A stretch of 50,490 nucleotides of DNA from Arenibacter sp. F20364 (GTDB lineage: Bacteria > Bacteroidota > Bacteroidia > Flavobacteriales > Flavobacteriaceae): contig NZ_JALKBD010000032.1 in NCBI RefSeq assembly GCF_023015905.1, positions 1 to 50,490 of the forward strand, in the 5' to 3' direction. Both the position numbers and the translations under genes were made by a program. The notes under the pieces are model-generated. The model had not been told where the DNA came from, did not search any database, and saw nothing but the letters and a program-made list of their open reading frames with translations. Positions 1-7,260 of the stretch are shown here, piece after piece. Positions within the stretch are counted from its first letter, which is position 1. Each line of letters opens with the position of its first letter.

Positions 1-64
1 TTTTCCTTGCATACATTAAGTTACGAAATCGACCTCTTTTTAATATTAAGCCAATATTAATTTT

Positions 65-299
65 TCATAACTTGTGCAACAGGCACAATACCTATAGCAA
101 ATAGGGCAAAAAGTGCTAAATTTAATGGTTTGGGCTTACTTATTAAGTCCGCCAAATCTTTTGGATTTGGCTTTTAAAATGAAAAAGATAAAAACAAAAC
201 AAAAAGCTTTGGCTACCAGCGCAGACGGAAACAAATAGTTTCCTTGCCTGCCCTACTTGCCATAGCCGGAACGTTGGCAAACATTATAAAAAATAGTTA
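65..299 (+). other. cassette-like non-coding stretch with hairpin
   Basis: No protein gene is apparent here. The stretch holds a perfect 8-bp hairpin (GCCAAATC/GATTTGGC, 151-158 and 164-171) followed by TTTTAAAA. It begins near a TTGTGCAAC motif (about 72) and ends with AACGTTGGCAAAC (about 273-285) just before a small gene at 300. The outer motifs are loosely complementary, as in attC-like recombination sites or the intergenic units of single-gene cassettes in Bacteroidota. That reading is inference, because the core triplets do not match the integron consensus exactly. Confidence 0.3.
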
Positions 300-470
300 A
301 TGTTAAAATATTTGAGAAGCAGAAAAAATATTCCGTATATCATAATGTTAATGATTGGAATCGGAATTGCGACGTACAAATATGATTTTATTTCAGCCAT
401 TATTGGTTTTGGAGTTGTTATAATTTTCAGCTTAATTATGGGCTACTTAATAAACAAACTCATTAAATAA
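300..470 (+). CDS. small two-helix membrane protein
   Basis: A 56-residue reading frame with an ATG at 300 and a TAA stop at 468-470. The N-terminus is basic (MLKYLRSRKN) and is followed by two short hydrophobic helices, about residues 11-25 and 31-51, with a Lys/Tyr-rich turn between them. The end is NKLIK. This is a typical small inner-membrane protein. I recognise no family and assign no function. It stands alone on the plus strand while the neighbouring mobilization genes are on the minus strand, and it follows the cassette-like stretch, so it may be cassette cargo. The hydrophobic pattern favours a real gene over chance, but codon evidence is thin at this length. Confidence 0.45.
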   Translation: MLKYLRSRKNIPYIIMLMIGIGIATYKYDFISAIIGFGVVIIFSLIMGYLINKLIK

Positions 471-642
471 TAATTATAAATAGAATTTACAATTCAGTGT
501 AATTGTGTAATAAAGCAAAAACTCAATCTTGGACTGCTCATATATCACTGTAGCCTTCCCTAAAAATAGGACAGTATAAAATTCAAATTTATTAATTCCA
601 ATTTTTTCAATCCCAAATCTTACAAAAACTTTGCGCTTGGAT

Positions 643-698
643 CCTGTGCTGTTTTTGTAGTGTTCAGGCAGATAAGCGTAAAGCAAAAACAGCATAGG
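643..698. repeat. imperfect inverted repeat after the mobilization operon
   Basis: Fifteen-base arms, 643-657 and 684-698, match at 14 of 15 positions, with a 26-nt loop. The core is TGCTGTTTTTG against CAAAAACAGCA. It lies 8 bp past the stop codon of the last mobilization gene (706). It may be a terminator or a folded recombination site. The arms carry their own T and A runs, so orientation cannot be decided. Confidence 0.4.
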
Positions 699-705
699 GC
701 GCAAC

Positions 706-1170
706 CTACTGTGGGTTTGGGTTTCCCTCTTTTTCGGACCTCTTCAAGAACGTCCTATAAGCCTCCGGATATTCTCCAAAGTAATTCTTCAATTCGGTTG
801 AAATTGCGGTCCTGCCCTCTTCGAAAGCCTTCTCCTTTTCTTCTTCGAACTGTACCACCTGGTAGCCCAAATAGCCCGAAATGGATAAAGAAGTAATTAA
901 TATCAAACTGACCATGAACAATAGCCATTCAGGGATAATCTGCGACTTCTTCAACTGCTCCCCTATTTGGATGGTTCTTGTATCCTGCCCTTGGAAATGA
1001 TCCCCCTGTATTCTGTTGAGATCCTTCAGTTCTTTTCTGATCGCCGAAATATCCTGTACCGTTTCCGAACCCGTGAGTTCCTTGCTTAGCAGTTCCAGTT
1101 TCACCAACATCTGTTTCAATCCTTCCAGTTCGTCGGTCAATAATTCCGTAATCTCGTCCAACTTTGCCAT
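706..1170 (-). CDS. coiled-coil membrane protein of mobilization operon
   Basis: A 154-residue protein. Residues 1-75 are charged, heptad-like and probably coiled coil. One transmembrane helix follows at about 82-104 (LLFMVSLILITSLSISGYLG), then a Glu/Lys-rich segment ending in NPNPQ. Proteins of this design commonly sit directly downstream of relaxase genes in Bacteroidota mobilizable elements. I infer a role in anchoring or assisting the relaxosome at the membrane, but no catalytic motif is visible. It starts 17 bp after the relaxase stop, so it is very likely co-transcribed with it. The ATG at 1168-1170 is the natural start. Confidence 0.7.
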   Translation of the reverse strand: MAKLDEITELLTDELEGLKQMLVKLELLSKELTGSETVQDISAIRKELKDLNRIQGDHFQGQDTRTIQIGEQLKKSQIIPEWLLFMVSLILITSLSISGYLGYQVVQFEEEKEKAFEEGRTAISTELKNYFGEYPEAYRTFLKRSEKEGNPNPQ

Positions 1171-1187
1171 AACTTTTTCTTTTATTA

Positions 1188-2057
1188 TTAATATCCTATC
1201 TCAAATCCCGCACTTTTTTGGATCGCCTGTTTGATGGCCTGTTTTGCCAACTTTAGAGCGATATTGCCACTGAGCTGTACGGCCCTTCCCATGAGGCTGA
1301 CGGTATTGTCCATGTTTTTGACGAAGCCCTTACCTGCGTTTTCCCCTATCCCCATCACCAATCTACTGCCCGACATGGAACGGTGCACCTCGCTCCCCTT
1401 TAGGCTGTGTCCCTTAAATTCAAACCTAAATCCCTGTAATCGGTTCGACTTGTTGATACTGGGAACTACCTTTATGTCCTTTTCTCCCATAAGTTTAATG
1501 TACCGGTCCAGGTCCTTGGGGCGGTGTTCGGCCATGACCTTTTCATGTATCATCTTGATCTCATAGCGTATGAGTTTGATCCGGTCCAATTTTTCCTGTT
1601 GCACCTCCCTTGCCGTGGTAAGCCCCATTTCCTTTGCAACATTTTCCGCGGCCTGCTGGCTCCTCTTTCCGATAAAACTGTCGTTATAGGCCCTACCGTT
1701 AAAATCGATGCGGTTCACGTACAAATGGACATGGGTATGTTGTTGGTCTCTATGTACAAAGCCTATGGCCTGGTGCTCCTGTAGTTTCATTTCCTTGAGG
1801 AATTTTTCCGTGATCTCGCCAAGCGACTTGGCGCTCAGCTCCTTTCCCTCCTGAATGGTAGGACTGAGGACAAAGCTCAGGGTATTGTTGGTGCACCTGG
1901 TATTCTGTTCTTGGATGATCTTGAATTCCTCCGTAATCTCCTTTGGAGTTTCCCCAGCCAGATGTTTGGAATATACTACCTCCGCATCCTTTTCCTGGTT
2001 CCAGCCATAGGACATGGAGGCCCTGGTGTGCGATATCGATTTTCCCTTACCTATCAT
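1188..2057 (-). CDS. relaxase/mobilization nuclease (HUH)
   Basis: A 289-residue relaxase of the MobA/VirD2-like superfamily. It nicks at oriT and carries the strand into the recipient cell. The metal-binding HUH motif is clear near residues 103-117 (HRDQQHTHVHLYVN), preceded by the hydrophobic strand AIGFV. The likely nucleophile is one of the N-terminal tyrosines (MSYGWNQ or VVYSKH). The C-terminal part is helical and basic. The start codon overlaps the stop of the upstream MobC-like gene by 4 bp (ATGA), which indicates translational coupling. The length is near the lower end for this family but the catalytic domain looks complete. No type IV coupling protein is visible, so transfer would need a helper element. 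Confidence 0.88.
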   Translation of the reverse strand: MIGKGKSISHTRASMSYGWNQEKDAEVVYSKHLAGETPKEITEEFKIIQEQNTRCTNNTLSFVLSPTIQEGKELSAKSLGEITEKFLKEMKLQEHQAIGFVHRDQQHTHVHLYVNRIDFNGRAYNDSFIGKRSQQAAENVAKEMGLTTAREVQQEKLDRIKLIRYEIKMIHEKVMAEHRPKDLDRYIKLMGEKDIKVVPSINKSNRLQGFRFEFKGHSLKGSEVHRSMSGSRLVMGIGENAGKGFVKNMDNTVSLMGRAVQLSGNIALKLAKQAIKQAIQKSAGFEIGY

Positions 2058-2350
2058 TTTTTAAAATTCTTAAGGTGGTCCCGTATTTCCTCGGCAAGCT
2101 TTGTGACCTCTTCGGCCAGTCTGGGATTCCGTTTTCTGAACATGTTCCCGATCAGCTTAAAGTTTGTTGCATACTGGATCAGCATCTTATAGATGTCTAT
2201 CTGTTCCTCCGTCAAGCGCTCGATGATCTTGTCACCCAAGGCGGCACGACGGCAATATTCGCTTACGCTCAGACCGCTCTTTTTGGCCTTGATCCTGAGC
2301 AGTTTCTTCTCGAAGAGGGAACATCGGAATTTGATGTAGGTCCTTTTCAT
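2054..2350 (-). CDS. mobC: MobC-like relaxosome protein
   Basis: About 98 residues from the ATG at 2350. The N-terminus KRTYIKFRCSLFEKKLLRIKA and the following GLSVSEYCRRAALG form the ribbon-helix-helix pattern of bacterial mobilization (MobC) proteins, which bind oriT and help the relaxase. The C-terminal half is helical and charged. An in-frame ATG at 2413 would add 21 residues (a Cys-rich lead) not typical of the family, so I prefer the internal start. The gene overlaps the relaxase start by 4 bp and forms the usual mobC-relaxase pair. Confidence 0.82.
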   Translation of the reverse strand: MKRTYIKFRCSLFEKKLLRIKAKKSGLSVSEYCRRAALGDKIIERLTEEQIDIYKMLIQYATNFKLIGNMFRKRNPRLAEEVTKLAEEIRDHLKNFKK

Positions 2351-2435
2351 TTTTTGTTTCTTTGCGACCTCCGGGAGCAAAGCAAGATCGTCTTTGTGGC
2401 AACAAAGACACATCTTGAATTCCTTCCCCGACGGG

Positions 2436-3302
2436 TCATAGTTTTTTCGACATCCACCATGCGTTCACATCCTTAAAATCCTTGTACAAGTTTGACATGT
2501 CCCTGCATTTTGGGCTCTGTTCCAGCAATATTTCCACTGCTCTTTTACCGGCTTTGTCATTGTCCAGGTAGAGCTGTACGGATTCATAGCTTTCAAATAG
2601 TCCGGGTATTTTTTCCACAAAGGCAAGGGAATTCAATATCAATAGGTCATTTTCACCCCGTAGTTTTTTATCCCGTTCCATAAGGCTCAACATATCGAAC
2701 ATGCCCTCTGTGACTATCAATCTGCGGTTACCGTTCTTTATGTAGGTGATGTCCTTTGGGGAGCTGGAGTTTTTATAGTATTTGTTCCGAAGCTCCCATC
2801 CTCCTGAATCATTCTTCGTTCCGATGGCGAAAAAGTTTCTGCCCCGAAGAATGTAATGGACCTCCTGGCAAAGTTTGGCTGCTGTGGAAACAGGGATTTT
2901 ACGTGAATTAAGATACCTGATCAATGCAAAATGTCCAATGGGCCGTGCATAGCGGACCCGGATACCGCTTGCATTTTGTTCGGGAATTAAGGGCTGCTGC
3001 TGAAAAGAAAAAGAGATCTGGCCGTTCTCCAACCAATCCAGGGTTTCCTTAACCGATGATCCGTTTATAATACAGACTAGGTCGATTACGTTGCCCCCTC
3101 TCCCGGCCCCATGGTCGTACCATCTATTGAGTTCCTTGGACACCTTGAAAGAGGCTTGGTCCTCTGGCCTGAAAGGACTCAGGAACCAAGCTTCTTTCTC
3201 CGTTGATCTGGTCGGAAAGTGCCCGAGTTTTGCCAGCGCCTTCTCGATGGGAAAGGCTCGGGCACTTTCGCACGATAGTTTATGGGATCTTTTTCTTTTC
3301 AT
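2436..3302 (-). CDS. Toprim-domain DNA primase of mobile element
   Basis: About 288 residues from the ATG at 3302 (a TTG at 3344 would give 302). The N-terminal region resembles the CHC2-primase zinc-domain fold (FLSPFRPEDQASFKV, YDHGAGRGGNVIDLV) but the usual Cys/His ligands are mostly missing. The C-terminal half carries a Toprim core: VTEGMFDMLSL supplies the EGxxD element and LYLDNDKAG supplies the acidic pair. Such proteins prime replication of excised or transferred elements. Its partner is the adjacent SF3 helicase gene, which ends about 210 bp upstream; the gap holds TCATC-rich repeats that may be an origin. Confidence 0.78.
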   Translation of the reverse strand: MKRKRSHKLSCESARAFPIEKALAKLGHFPTRSTEKEAWFLSPFRPEDQASFKVSKELNRWYDHGAGRGGNVIDLVCIINGSSVKETLDWLENGQISFSFQQQPLIPEQNASGIRVRYARPIGHFALIRYLNSRKIPVSTAAKLCQEVHYILRGRNFFAIGTKNDSGGWELRNKYYKNSSSPKDITYIKNGNRRLIVTEGMFDMLSLMERDKKLRGENDLLILNSLAFVEKIPGLFESYESVQLYLDNDKAGKRAVEILLEQSPKCRDMSNLYKDFKDVNAWWMSKKL

Positions 3303-3331
3303 TAGCAATACTTTATCTTCAATTTTTTGAT

Positions 3332-3532
3332 GTTTTGATGACAAACCTTCCCAAAGTCAATATTTACAGGGCTTTCCCGGTCATCAAAACATTCATCGAT
3401 TCATCACTTTTGTAGTTTTAGGCTTTCCTGGTTTTCATCACTTTTTATTTTGATGAACAAATGATGATAAAATGATGAGCGTACCAACATCGACGGGCAT
3501 TGACCTCCCCTCAATCTGTCATCGATTCATCA
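3332..3532. repeat. TCATC-rich inverted and direct repeats, possible element origin
   Basis: An 11-bp perfect inverted pair, GTTTTGATGAC (3332-3342) and GTCATCAAAAC (3380-3390), lies between the primase and helicase genes. CATCGATTCATCA occurs twice in direct orientation (3394-3406 and 3520-3532). Further TGATGA/TCATCA words fill 3430-3480. The arrangement resembles iterons or initiator sites next to replication genes. An origin function is inference. Confidence 0.4.
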
Positions 3533-4716
3533 AAATTTTCCAGCAGAAAGGATTTATCCACCGTAAAGTAGCGTCCCTTGGCTTCCATCAAATGCATGGT
3601 GGCATCCTGCCAGATCACCAATTTGTAGTAGCTGAGGGTATTGTCCTTGTTCTCCAGTTTCCAATCTTTTTTCAGCATTCGCCTTAAATGGGTAATATCG
3701 GTCTTGATTCGTGTACGGCTCAATAGCTGAAGTGCATCCAAGGGACATATGTTTATTTCCGTAATATCAAAATGTTCCATGGCTCCCAGTAACAATGATG
3801 CCAATTCCTTTTCCACCCGGTTACGGTTGTGCCTCACCAGATTCTTCAGGGCAGGTGTTTTGATCTGCCCTGGAGAGAACCACATGCGGGTGATATGCCG
3901 TGTGCTCAGATTACGACCCTTCAAAAAATATAGGAAAGCGGGTATTTCTTCAATAAGGGCTTCCAAAAAATGGGTATTCTCTTTCTGCAGATGGGGTATC
4001 TTCAAGACCCAGAACCTGGTCTCGTTCCCATCTATCTTAATAAAGTTGTTCTCATTGTTGCTGCAAAGGATAAACTTGCCAAAGAATTCCACCTCCCTTT
4101 TGTCCTTCCCCTTGGCCTCCAATTTGTTGATATTGGTAGTGCTCAGGTATTTGATGCGTTCGGTGAGCTCTTCCTTATTGAACAGCACTTCGTCGATACA
4201 GATGAGCAGCTTGTTGGCCCAGTCGGCATTGAACTGGCTACCAAAACTGTCATTGGTCAGATAGGTAAGGTTGTTCTCAAAAATAGCCTTGAGCCATTTC
4301 AAAAAGGTACTCTTCCCCGTGGACCTTTCCTTAGAGACCAGGCACAGTATGGGCAACATCTGTACAGGTTTGGTATACAGCAATTGCAGATAGTCCAGTC
4401 CAAGTTCATATTGTTTCCCAAAAATATGCCTGATAAATCCCAGGGAGGTTTGTAGGCCCCCCTCCTTCGGATCTTTGCCCAAGGGGGAGTATGTATTATA
4501 AAAATTTTGGTATTCCTGTTTGAAGTCGATGTGGTTCGGGATACAGGTGAATCCATCGTACTTGGGCACCTTGCTCAGGTAATCCTTGCCATGGTCCTGG
4601 CGAATGGTCTCTATGTTCCAGTGGGTGAGCACTTCATTGAAATGGCCGGAGATGGTGGGCACCTTGACCATTTTATAGTATGCGGTGCCCACCCGGATGT
4701 AGGGTATATCTATCAT
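3511..4716 (-). CDS. SF3 primase-helicase (DUF5906-like)
   Basis: A 401-residue superfamily 3 helicase-like protein. The Walker A region is KERSTGKSTF (about residue 130), Walker B is LLICIDEV, and the sensor strand is FILCSNNENN followed by a catalytic-arginine region (NETRFWVLKIP). This arrangement matches the DUF5906/VirE-type primase-helicases of Bacteroidota mobile elements, which unwind the element's replication origin. The C-terminal part (HLRRMLKKDWKLE) looks like a winged-helix DNA-binding tail. The gene starts 29 bp below the excisionase-like gene and precedes the Toprim primase, so all three probably form one replication module. The ATG at 4714-4716 is well placed. Confidence 0.85.
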   Translation of the reverse strand: MIDIPYIRVGTAYYKMVKVPTISGHFNEVLTHWNIETIRQDHGKDYLSKVPKYDGFTCIPNHIDFKQEYQNFYNTYSPLGKDPKEGGLQTSLGFIRHIFGKQYELGLDYLQLLYTKPVQMLPILCLVSKERSTGKSTFLKWLKAIFENNLTYLTNDSFGSQFNADWANKLLICIDEVLFNKEELTERIKYLSTTNINKLEAKGKDKREVEFFGKFILCSNNENNFIKIDGNETRFWVLKIPHLQKENTHFLEALIEEIPAFLYFLKGRNLSTRHITRMWFSPGQIKTPALKNLVRHNRNRVEKELASLLLGAMEHFDITEINICPLDALQLLSRTRIKTDITHLRRMLKKDWKLENKDNTLSYYKLVIWQDATMHLMEAKGRYFTVDKSFLLENFDESMTD

Positions 4717-4745
4717 AACAGGCAGTTTAAGAAAAATGGGGTGGT

Positions 4746-5069
4746 TTACCGCCTTCTGTTTTTCAATAACTGCTCATTGAATTTCTGTTCTAGATATTCA
4801 TCCGAGACATCAGGTTTCCCCAATAACCAATCATCTATCCTATCCTTTTCAAAGAAGAGTTTGCGGATTTCCCTATTATCGCCCTTGGGGATCATATTCA
4901 GTCTGGAAAGTTTGTAGATAGTACTTTCGGACATCCCTGTGTATTGCACCAAGTCCTCCAGATTAAGGACCTTTTTATTGAAGGCCATAAGCCCCTTTAT
5001 TTCCTTTAACAGTTCAATGACCGATTTGTCCGCGTCTGGATCGGACATTACATTTGTTTGCTCATTCAT
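4746..5069 (-). CDS. excisionase-like helix-turn-helix protein
   Basis: A 107-residue protein. Residues 41-90 form a MerR/excisionase-type helix-turn-helix (LEDLVQYTGMSESTIYKLSR, then KGDNREIRKLFFEKDRIDDWL). This fold is shared by Xis proteins and small element regulators that bend att DNA or control replication genes. The N-terminal 40 residues are helical and acidic. A perfect 16-bp palindrome lies 29 bp upstream of its ATG, consistent with autoregulation. It is the first gene of the replication/mobilization run. No integrase accompanies it in the window, so it could be a transcription factor and not a true excisionase. Confidence 0.75.
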   Translation of the reverse strand: MNEQTNVMSDPDADKSVIELLKEIKGLMAFNKKVLNLEDLVQYTGMSESTIYKLSRLNMIPKGDNREIRKLFFEKDRIDDWLLGKPDVSDEYLEQKFNEQLLKNRRR

Positions 5070-5097
5070 GGTTTCACGTTTTAGAAATTAATGATGA

Positions 5098-5113
5098 GTA
5101 AAAGGCCTTTTAC
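5098..5113. promoter_or_regulatory. perfect 16-bp palindrome, candidate operator
   Basis: GTAAAAGGCCTTTTAC is fully self-complementary and centred about 36 bp before the start codon of the excisionase-like gene. That position suits an operator for that HTH protein or another dimeric regulator. Confidence 0.45.
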
Positions 5114-5173
5114 GATATTGAATTCGAAGACCAATATAGCTGGATGACAAGGGAAGACATAACAAAAGGGGAC

Positions 5174-5202
5174 ATACACCCCTACAATTCACAGATACAC
5201 CC
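5174..5202. repeat. direct repeat ATACACCC, 21-bp spacing
   Basis: ATACACCC occurs at 5174-5181 and 5195-5202, exactly two helical turns apart, in the gap upstream of the excisionase-like gene. It may be a pair of protein-binding sites on one face of the helix. Confidence 0.3.
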
Positions 5203-5206
5203 TTTT

Positions 5207-5848
5207 TTACCTTGGAAAGCAGTTATCGATCTTATCGGTGAAGTATTTGGCAGGATGCTTTCTTAGACCGTTGTTGGAAAGTTTTTTTGCGGTAACGGGC
5301 TTTCCATCCAAGAACAATTTATTGGATTTCTCAAAAGTTGAATATTCCACACCGCATTTTTCTTTGAACTTTGACAATACATACCGTACTTCCCCCCAGT
5401 TCATGGCAATGAAATGTATTTCCGAGTCCGTGTCCTCAAATTGTTGGGTAAGCACTGAATGGAAATTATCGATTCCGGTCTTTTCGACATCGATCTTTTC
5501 ATAGCCCCTAAGGACATAGTAAATGTTATCCAGGACCATCCGGTTGAAGTCCAGCCCAATGGTCTTGATGGGTACTGCCATAACCGTTCCAATATTCTTC
5601 CTTTTATTTCTGGTATATCGGACAATCAAATAAAGTATACCGATACATAATGAGCAAACAAAGATCAGGGACCAATACCAGGGAAGGCCTACATCGAAAA
5701 TAAAATAAAGGACTGTTCCGATCAGGACCAAAAACAGAATAATGGCCAGTGCTACTTGGGTATCCTTATAGTTATACCAAATATAGACCCGCTCTTTAAA
5801 TTTATCCAAAGCGTCCAGCCGATCGATTATTTTATCAATTAAGTTCAA
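5207..5848 (-). CDS. two-TM membrane protein with cytosolic domain, unknown
   Basis: A 213-residue protein I do not recognise. It has a short amphipathic N-terminus (KIIDRLDALDKFKERVYIWYNYKD), then two transmembrane helices at about 32-53 and 57-79, then a basic stop-transfer sequence (RYTRNKRKN). A soluble domain of about 130 residues follows, containing FHSVLTQQF and IHFIAMNWGEVRYVL. The only plausible start is a TTG at 5846-5848; no in-frame ATG precedes the first membrane helix. It occupies the slot next to the tRNA where integrase genes of such elements usually lie. It may be cargo (defence, immunity or signalling), but nothing in the sequence proves this. Confidence 0.6.
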   Translation of the reverse strand: MNLIDKIIDRLDALDKFKERVYIWYNYKDTQVALAIILFLVLIGTVLYFIFDVGLPWYWSLIFVCSLCIGILYLIVRYTRNKRKNIGTVMAVPIKTIGLDFNRMVLDNIYYVLRGYEKIDVEKTGIDNFHSVLTQQFEDTDSEIHFIAMNWGEVRYVLSKFKEKCGVEYSTFEKSNKLFLDGKPVTAKKLSNNGLRKHPAKYFTDKIDNCFPR

Positions 5849-5897
5849 ACCTGAAGAAGTGTAAGCTTGAACTAAATTTAATAAATTAAAAATAATT

Positions 5898-5918
5898 TTG
5901 TTGTACCTATGTTGTACC
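5898..5918 (-). repeat. 21-bp tRNA-proximal repeat, copy 1
   Basis: Read on the minus strand this is GGTACAACA-TA-GGTACAACA plus one A. The two 9-bp units are 11 bp apart. The identical 21 bp occurs at 49421-49441 after tRNA-Leu. Both copies lie just past the terminator of a tRNA gene. A recombinase arm-type site or scar is the likely explanation. Confidence 0.65.
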
Positions 5919-5925
5919 CGTAAAA

Positions 5926-5958
5926 AAGAAAAAGCTTTCCAATTTCTTGAAAAGCTTA
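5926..5958 (-). terminator. terminator of tRNA-Asp
   Basis: On the minus strand, AAGCTTTTC and GGAAAGCTT form a near-perfect stem followed by TTTTCTTTTTT. It lies about 10 nt beyond the tRNA 3' end. Confidence 0.75.
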
Positions 5959-5965
5959 TCTTTGT

Positions 5966-6042
5966 TGGCGGTCCGGACGGGACTCGAACCCGCGACCCCC
6001 TGCGTGACAGGCAGGTATTCTAACCAACTGAACTACCGAACC
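5966..6042 (-). tRNA. tRNA-Asp (GTC)
   Basis: A 77-nt cloverleaf including an encoded CCA end. The acceptor arms GGTTCGG and CCGGACC pair with one G-T wobble, and the discriminator is G. The anticodon loop CTGTCAC sits between CCTGC and GCAGG, giving anticodon GTC. The T-arm GGGTTCGAGTCCC is standard. Its 3' end borders the mobilizable island at 1-5965, and tRNA 3' ends are classic integration targets. The tRNA is intact. Confidence 0.96.
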
Positions 6043-6059
6043 GTGGCGTTTAGCGAGTG

Positions 6060-6090
6060 CAAATATACACCCCTTATTTAATTGCACAAA
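6060..6090 (-). promoter_or_regulatory. promoter of tRNA-Asp
   Basis: On the minus strand the sequence reads TTTG, 19 bp, TATATTTG, an exact match to the Bacteroidota -33/-7 consensus. The -7 element is at 6060-6067, about 18 bp before the mature tRNA 5' end. Confidence 0.8.
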
Positions 6091-6116
6091 CAATTTTATA
6101 AAAATAATGCAAGTTT

Positions 6117-7046
6117 CTACATAAATTTTTGGCGCTCCACCATAAAGGTGTTCATTATCAGGGAAAAACTATCCCTTACATCTACCTCTACATATTTAAT
6201 TTTATATTGGGCACATTTTAGTCTCAATTCACTAAAGTAAGATCCCACCGCTTTTTCATAGGCCTCTTTTACAGAATCGGCATAAAGATCAATATGCCTA
6301 CCCGTTTCCACATCAAGAAAACGCTTGGGGGTATTTTCAAAATCAAAGGAGTATTCCGTTTCCTTGTCCATGATATGAAAAAGAATAACCTCGTGTTTAT
6401 TGTACTTTAAATGCCGTAGGGCATCGAACAACTTCCCGTCCTCCTCGGAGGATTGAAACATGTCCGTAAAAAGTACTATTAAACTTCTTCTCTTTATTTT
6501 TTCTGCTATCTGGTGCAAATAAATGTAGGTCTCTGTCTGCTTTGCCGGTTTTGTTTCTTGACTAATCTCCCCCAATTTGGCCAGCAGCATTTGGTGATGC
6601 CTTTCACTACTCTTTTCCGAGGAATAGAAATTGTATTGATCACTATAAACGCTTAAACCAACGGCATCGCGCTGTCTTTTAAGAATGTTCATCAAGGAGG
6701 CAATGGCCAAGACCCCAAATCCAATCTTATTAAGGTTTTCAAGACTTAGGGTCCCAACCTCTGGATAATACATGGAGGCGGAATTGTCCAAAATCATATG
6801 ACAACGCAAATTGGTCTCCTCCTCGTAACGCTTGGTATACAACTTATCTGTCTTGGCAAACAGTTTCCAATCTATATGCTTGGTACTTTCCCCATTGTTG
6901 TAGATCTTATGTTCTGCAAATTCCGCAGAAAATCCATGAAAGGGACTTTTATGAATGCCGCTGATAAATCCTTCTACCACCTGACCTGCCAATAATTCCA
7001 AATTCTGGAAAAGGCTTGCCTTATGTAATTCGGATTGTAGGTTCAT
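6117..7046 (-). CDS. DUF58 domain-containing protein
   Basis: A 309-residue cytoplasmic protein of the DUF58/YeaD family. The signature is the central NGESTKHIDWKLFAKTDKLY segment (about residues 51-70), followed by a von Willebrand A-like part (HMILDNSASM; LIVLFTDMF). Relatives usually work with MoxR AAA+ ATPases and Bat proteins in envelope stress or metallo-protein maturation. Here no moxR or bat gene is adjacent: the gene lies alone between the tRNA-Asp promoter and thioredoxin. No signal peptide or membrane helix is seen. The ATG at 7044-7046 is used. Confidence 0.85.
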   Translation of the reverse strand: MNLQSELHKASLFQNLELLAGQVVEGFISGIHKSPFHGFSAEFAEHKIYNNGESTKHIDWKLFAKTDKLYTKRYEEETNLRCHMILDNSASMYYPEVGTLSLENLNKIGFGVLAIASLMNILKRQRDAVGLSVYSDQYNFYSSEKSSERHHQMLLAKLGEISQETKPAKQTETYIYLHQIAEKIKRRSLIVLFTDMFQSSEEDGKLFDALRHLKYNKHEVILFHIMDKETEYSFDFENTPKRFLDVETGRHIDLYADSVKEAYEKAVGSYFSELRLKCAQYKIKYVEVDVRDSFSLIMNTFMVERQKFM

Positions 7047-7194
7047 TTAGCTAAGATAATGAAGATATTGGCTTTATGGAAAATAGAAATTCCAAAAAAA
7101 AGGGAAGAGGATTAAATTAGTAGTATCCAACCTTGATTTTGTATTTTCAACTAAATACCAATTAAGTTTAATCAACTTTTTGACGATTGGGCAT

Positions 7195-7225
7195 AAAAAA
7201 TCCCGCATATAGCGGGATTTTTTTT
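7195..7225 (-). terminator. terminator of trxA
   Basis: AAAAAATCCCGC and GCGGGATTTTTT form a 12-bp stem with a 5-nt loop (ATATA), flanked by A and T runs so it can act in both directions. It lies about 35 bp past the thioredoxin stop codon. Confidence 0.85.
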
Positions 7226-7260
7226 ATCATTTATATTCCCTATTGGGGAATCAGTAAAGG

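Noticed and set aside
474..704. Minus-strand 76-codon frame near the left end
   Set aside because: Low-complexity AT-rich translation overlapping an inverted repeat, no start context, no family pattern.
3303..3344. TTG start for the Toprim primase
   Set aside because: An ATG at 3302 gives a natural N-terminus; the extension overlaps the repeat region.
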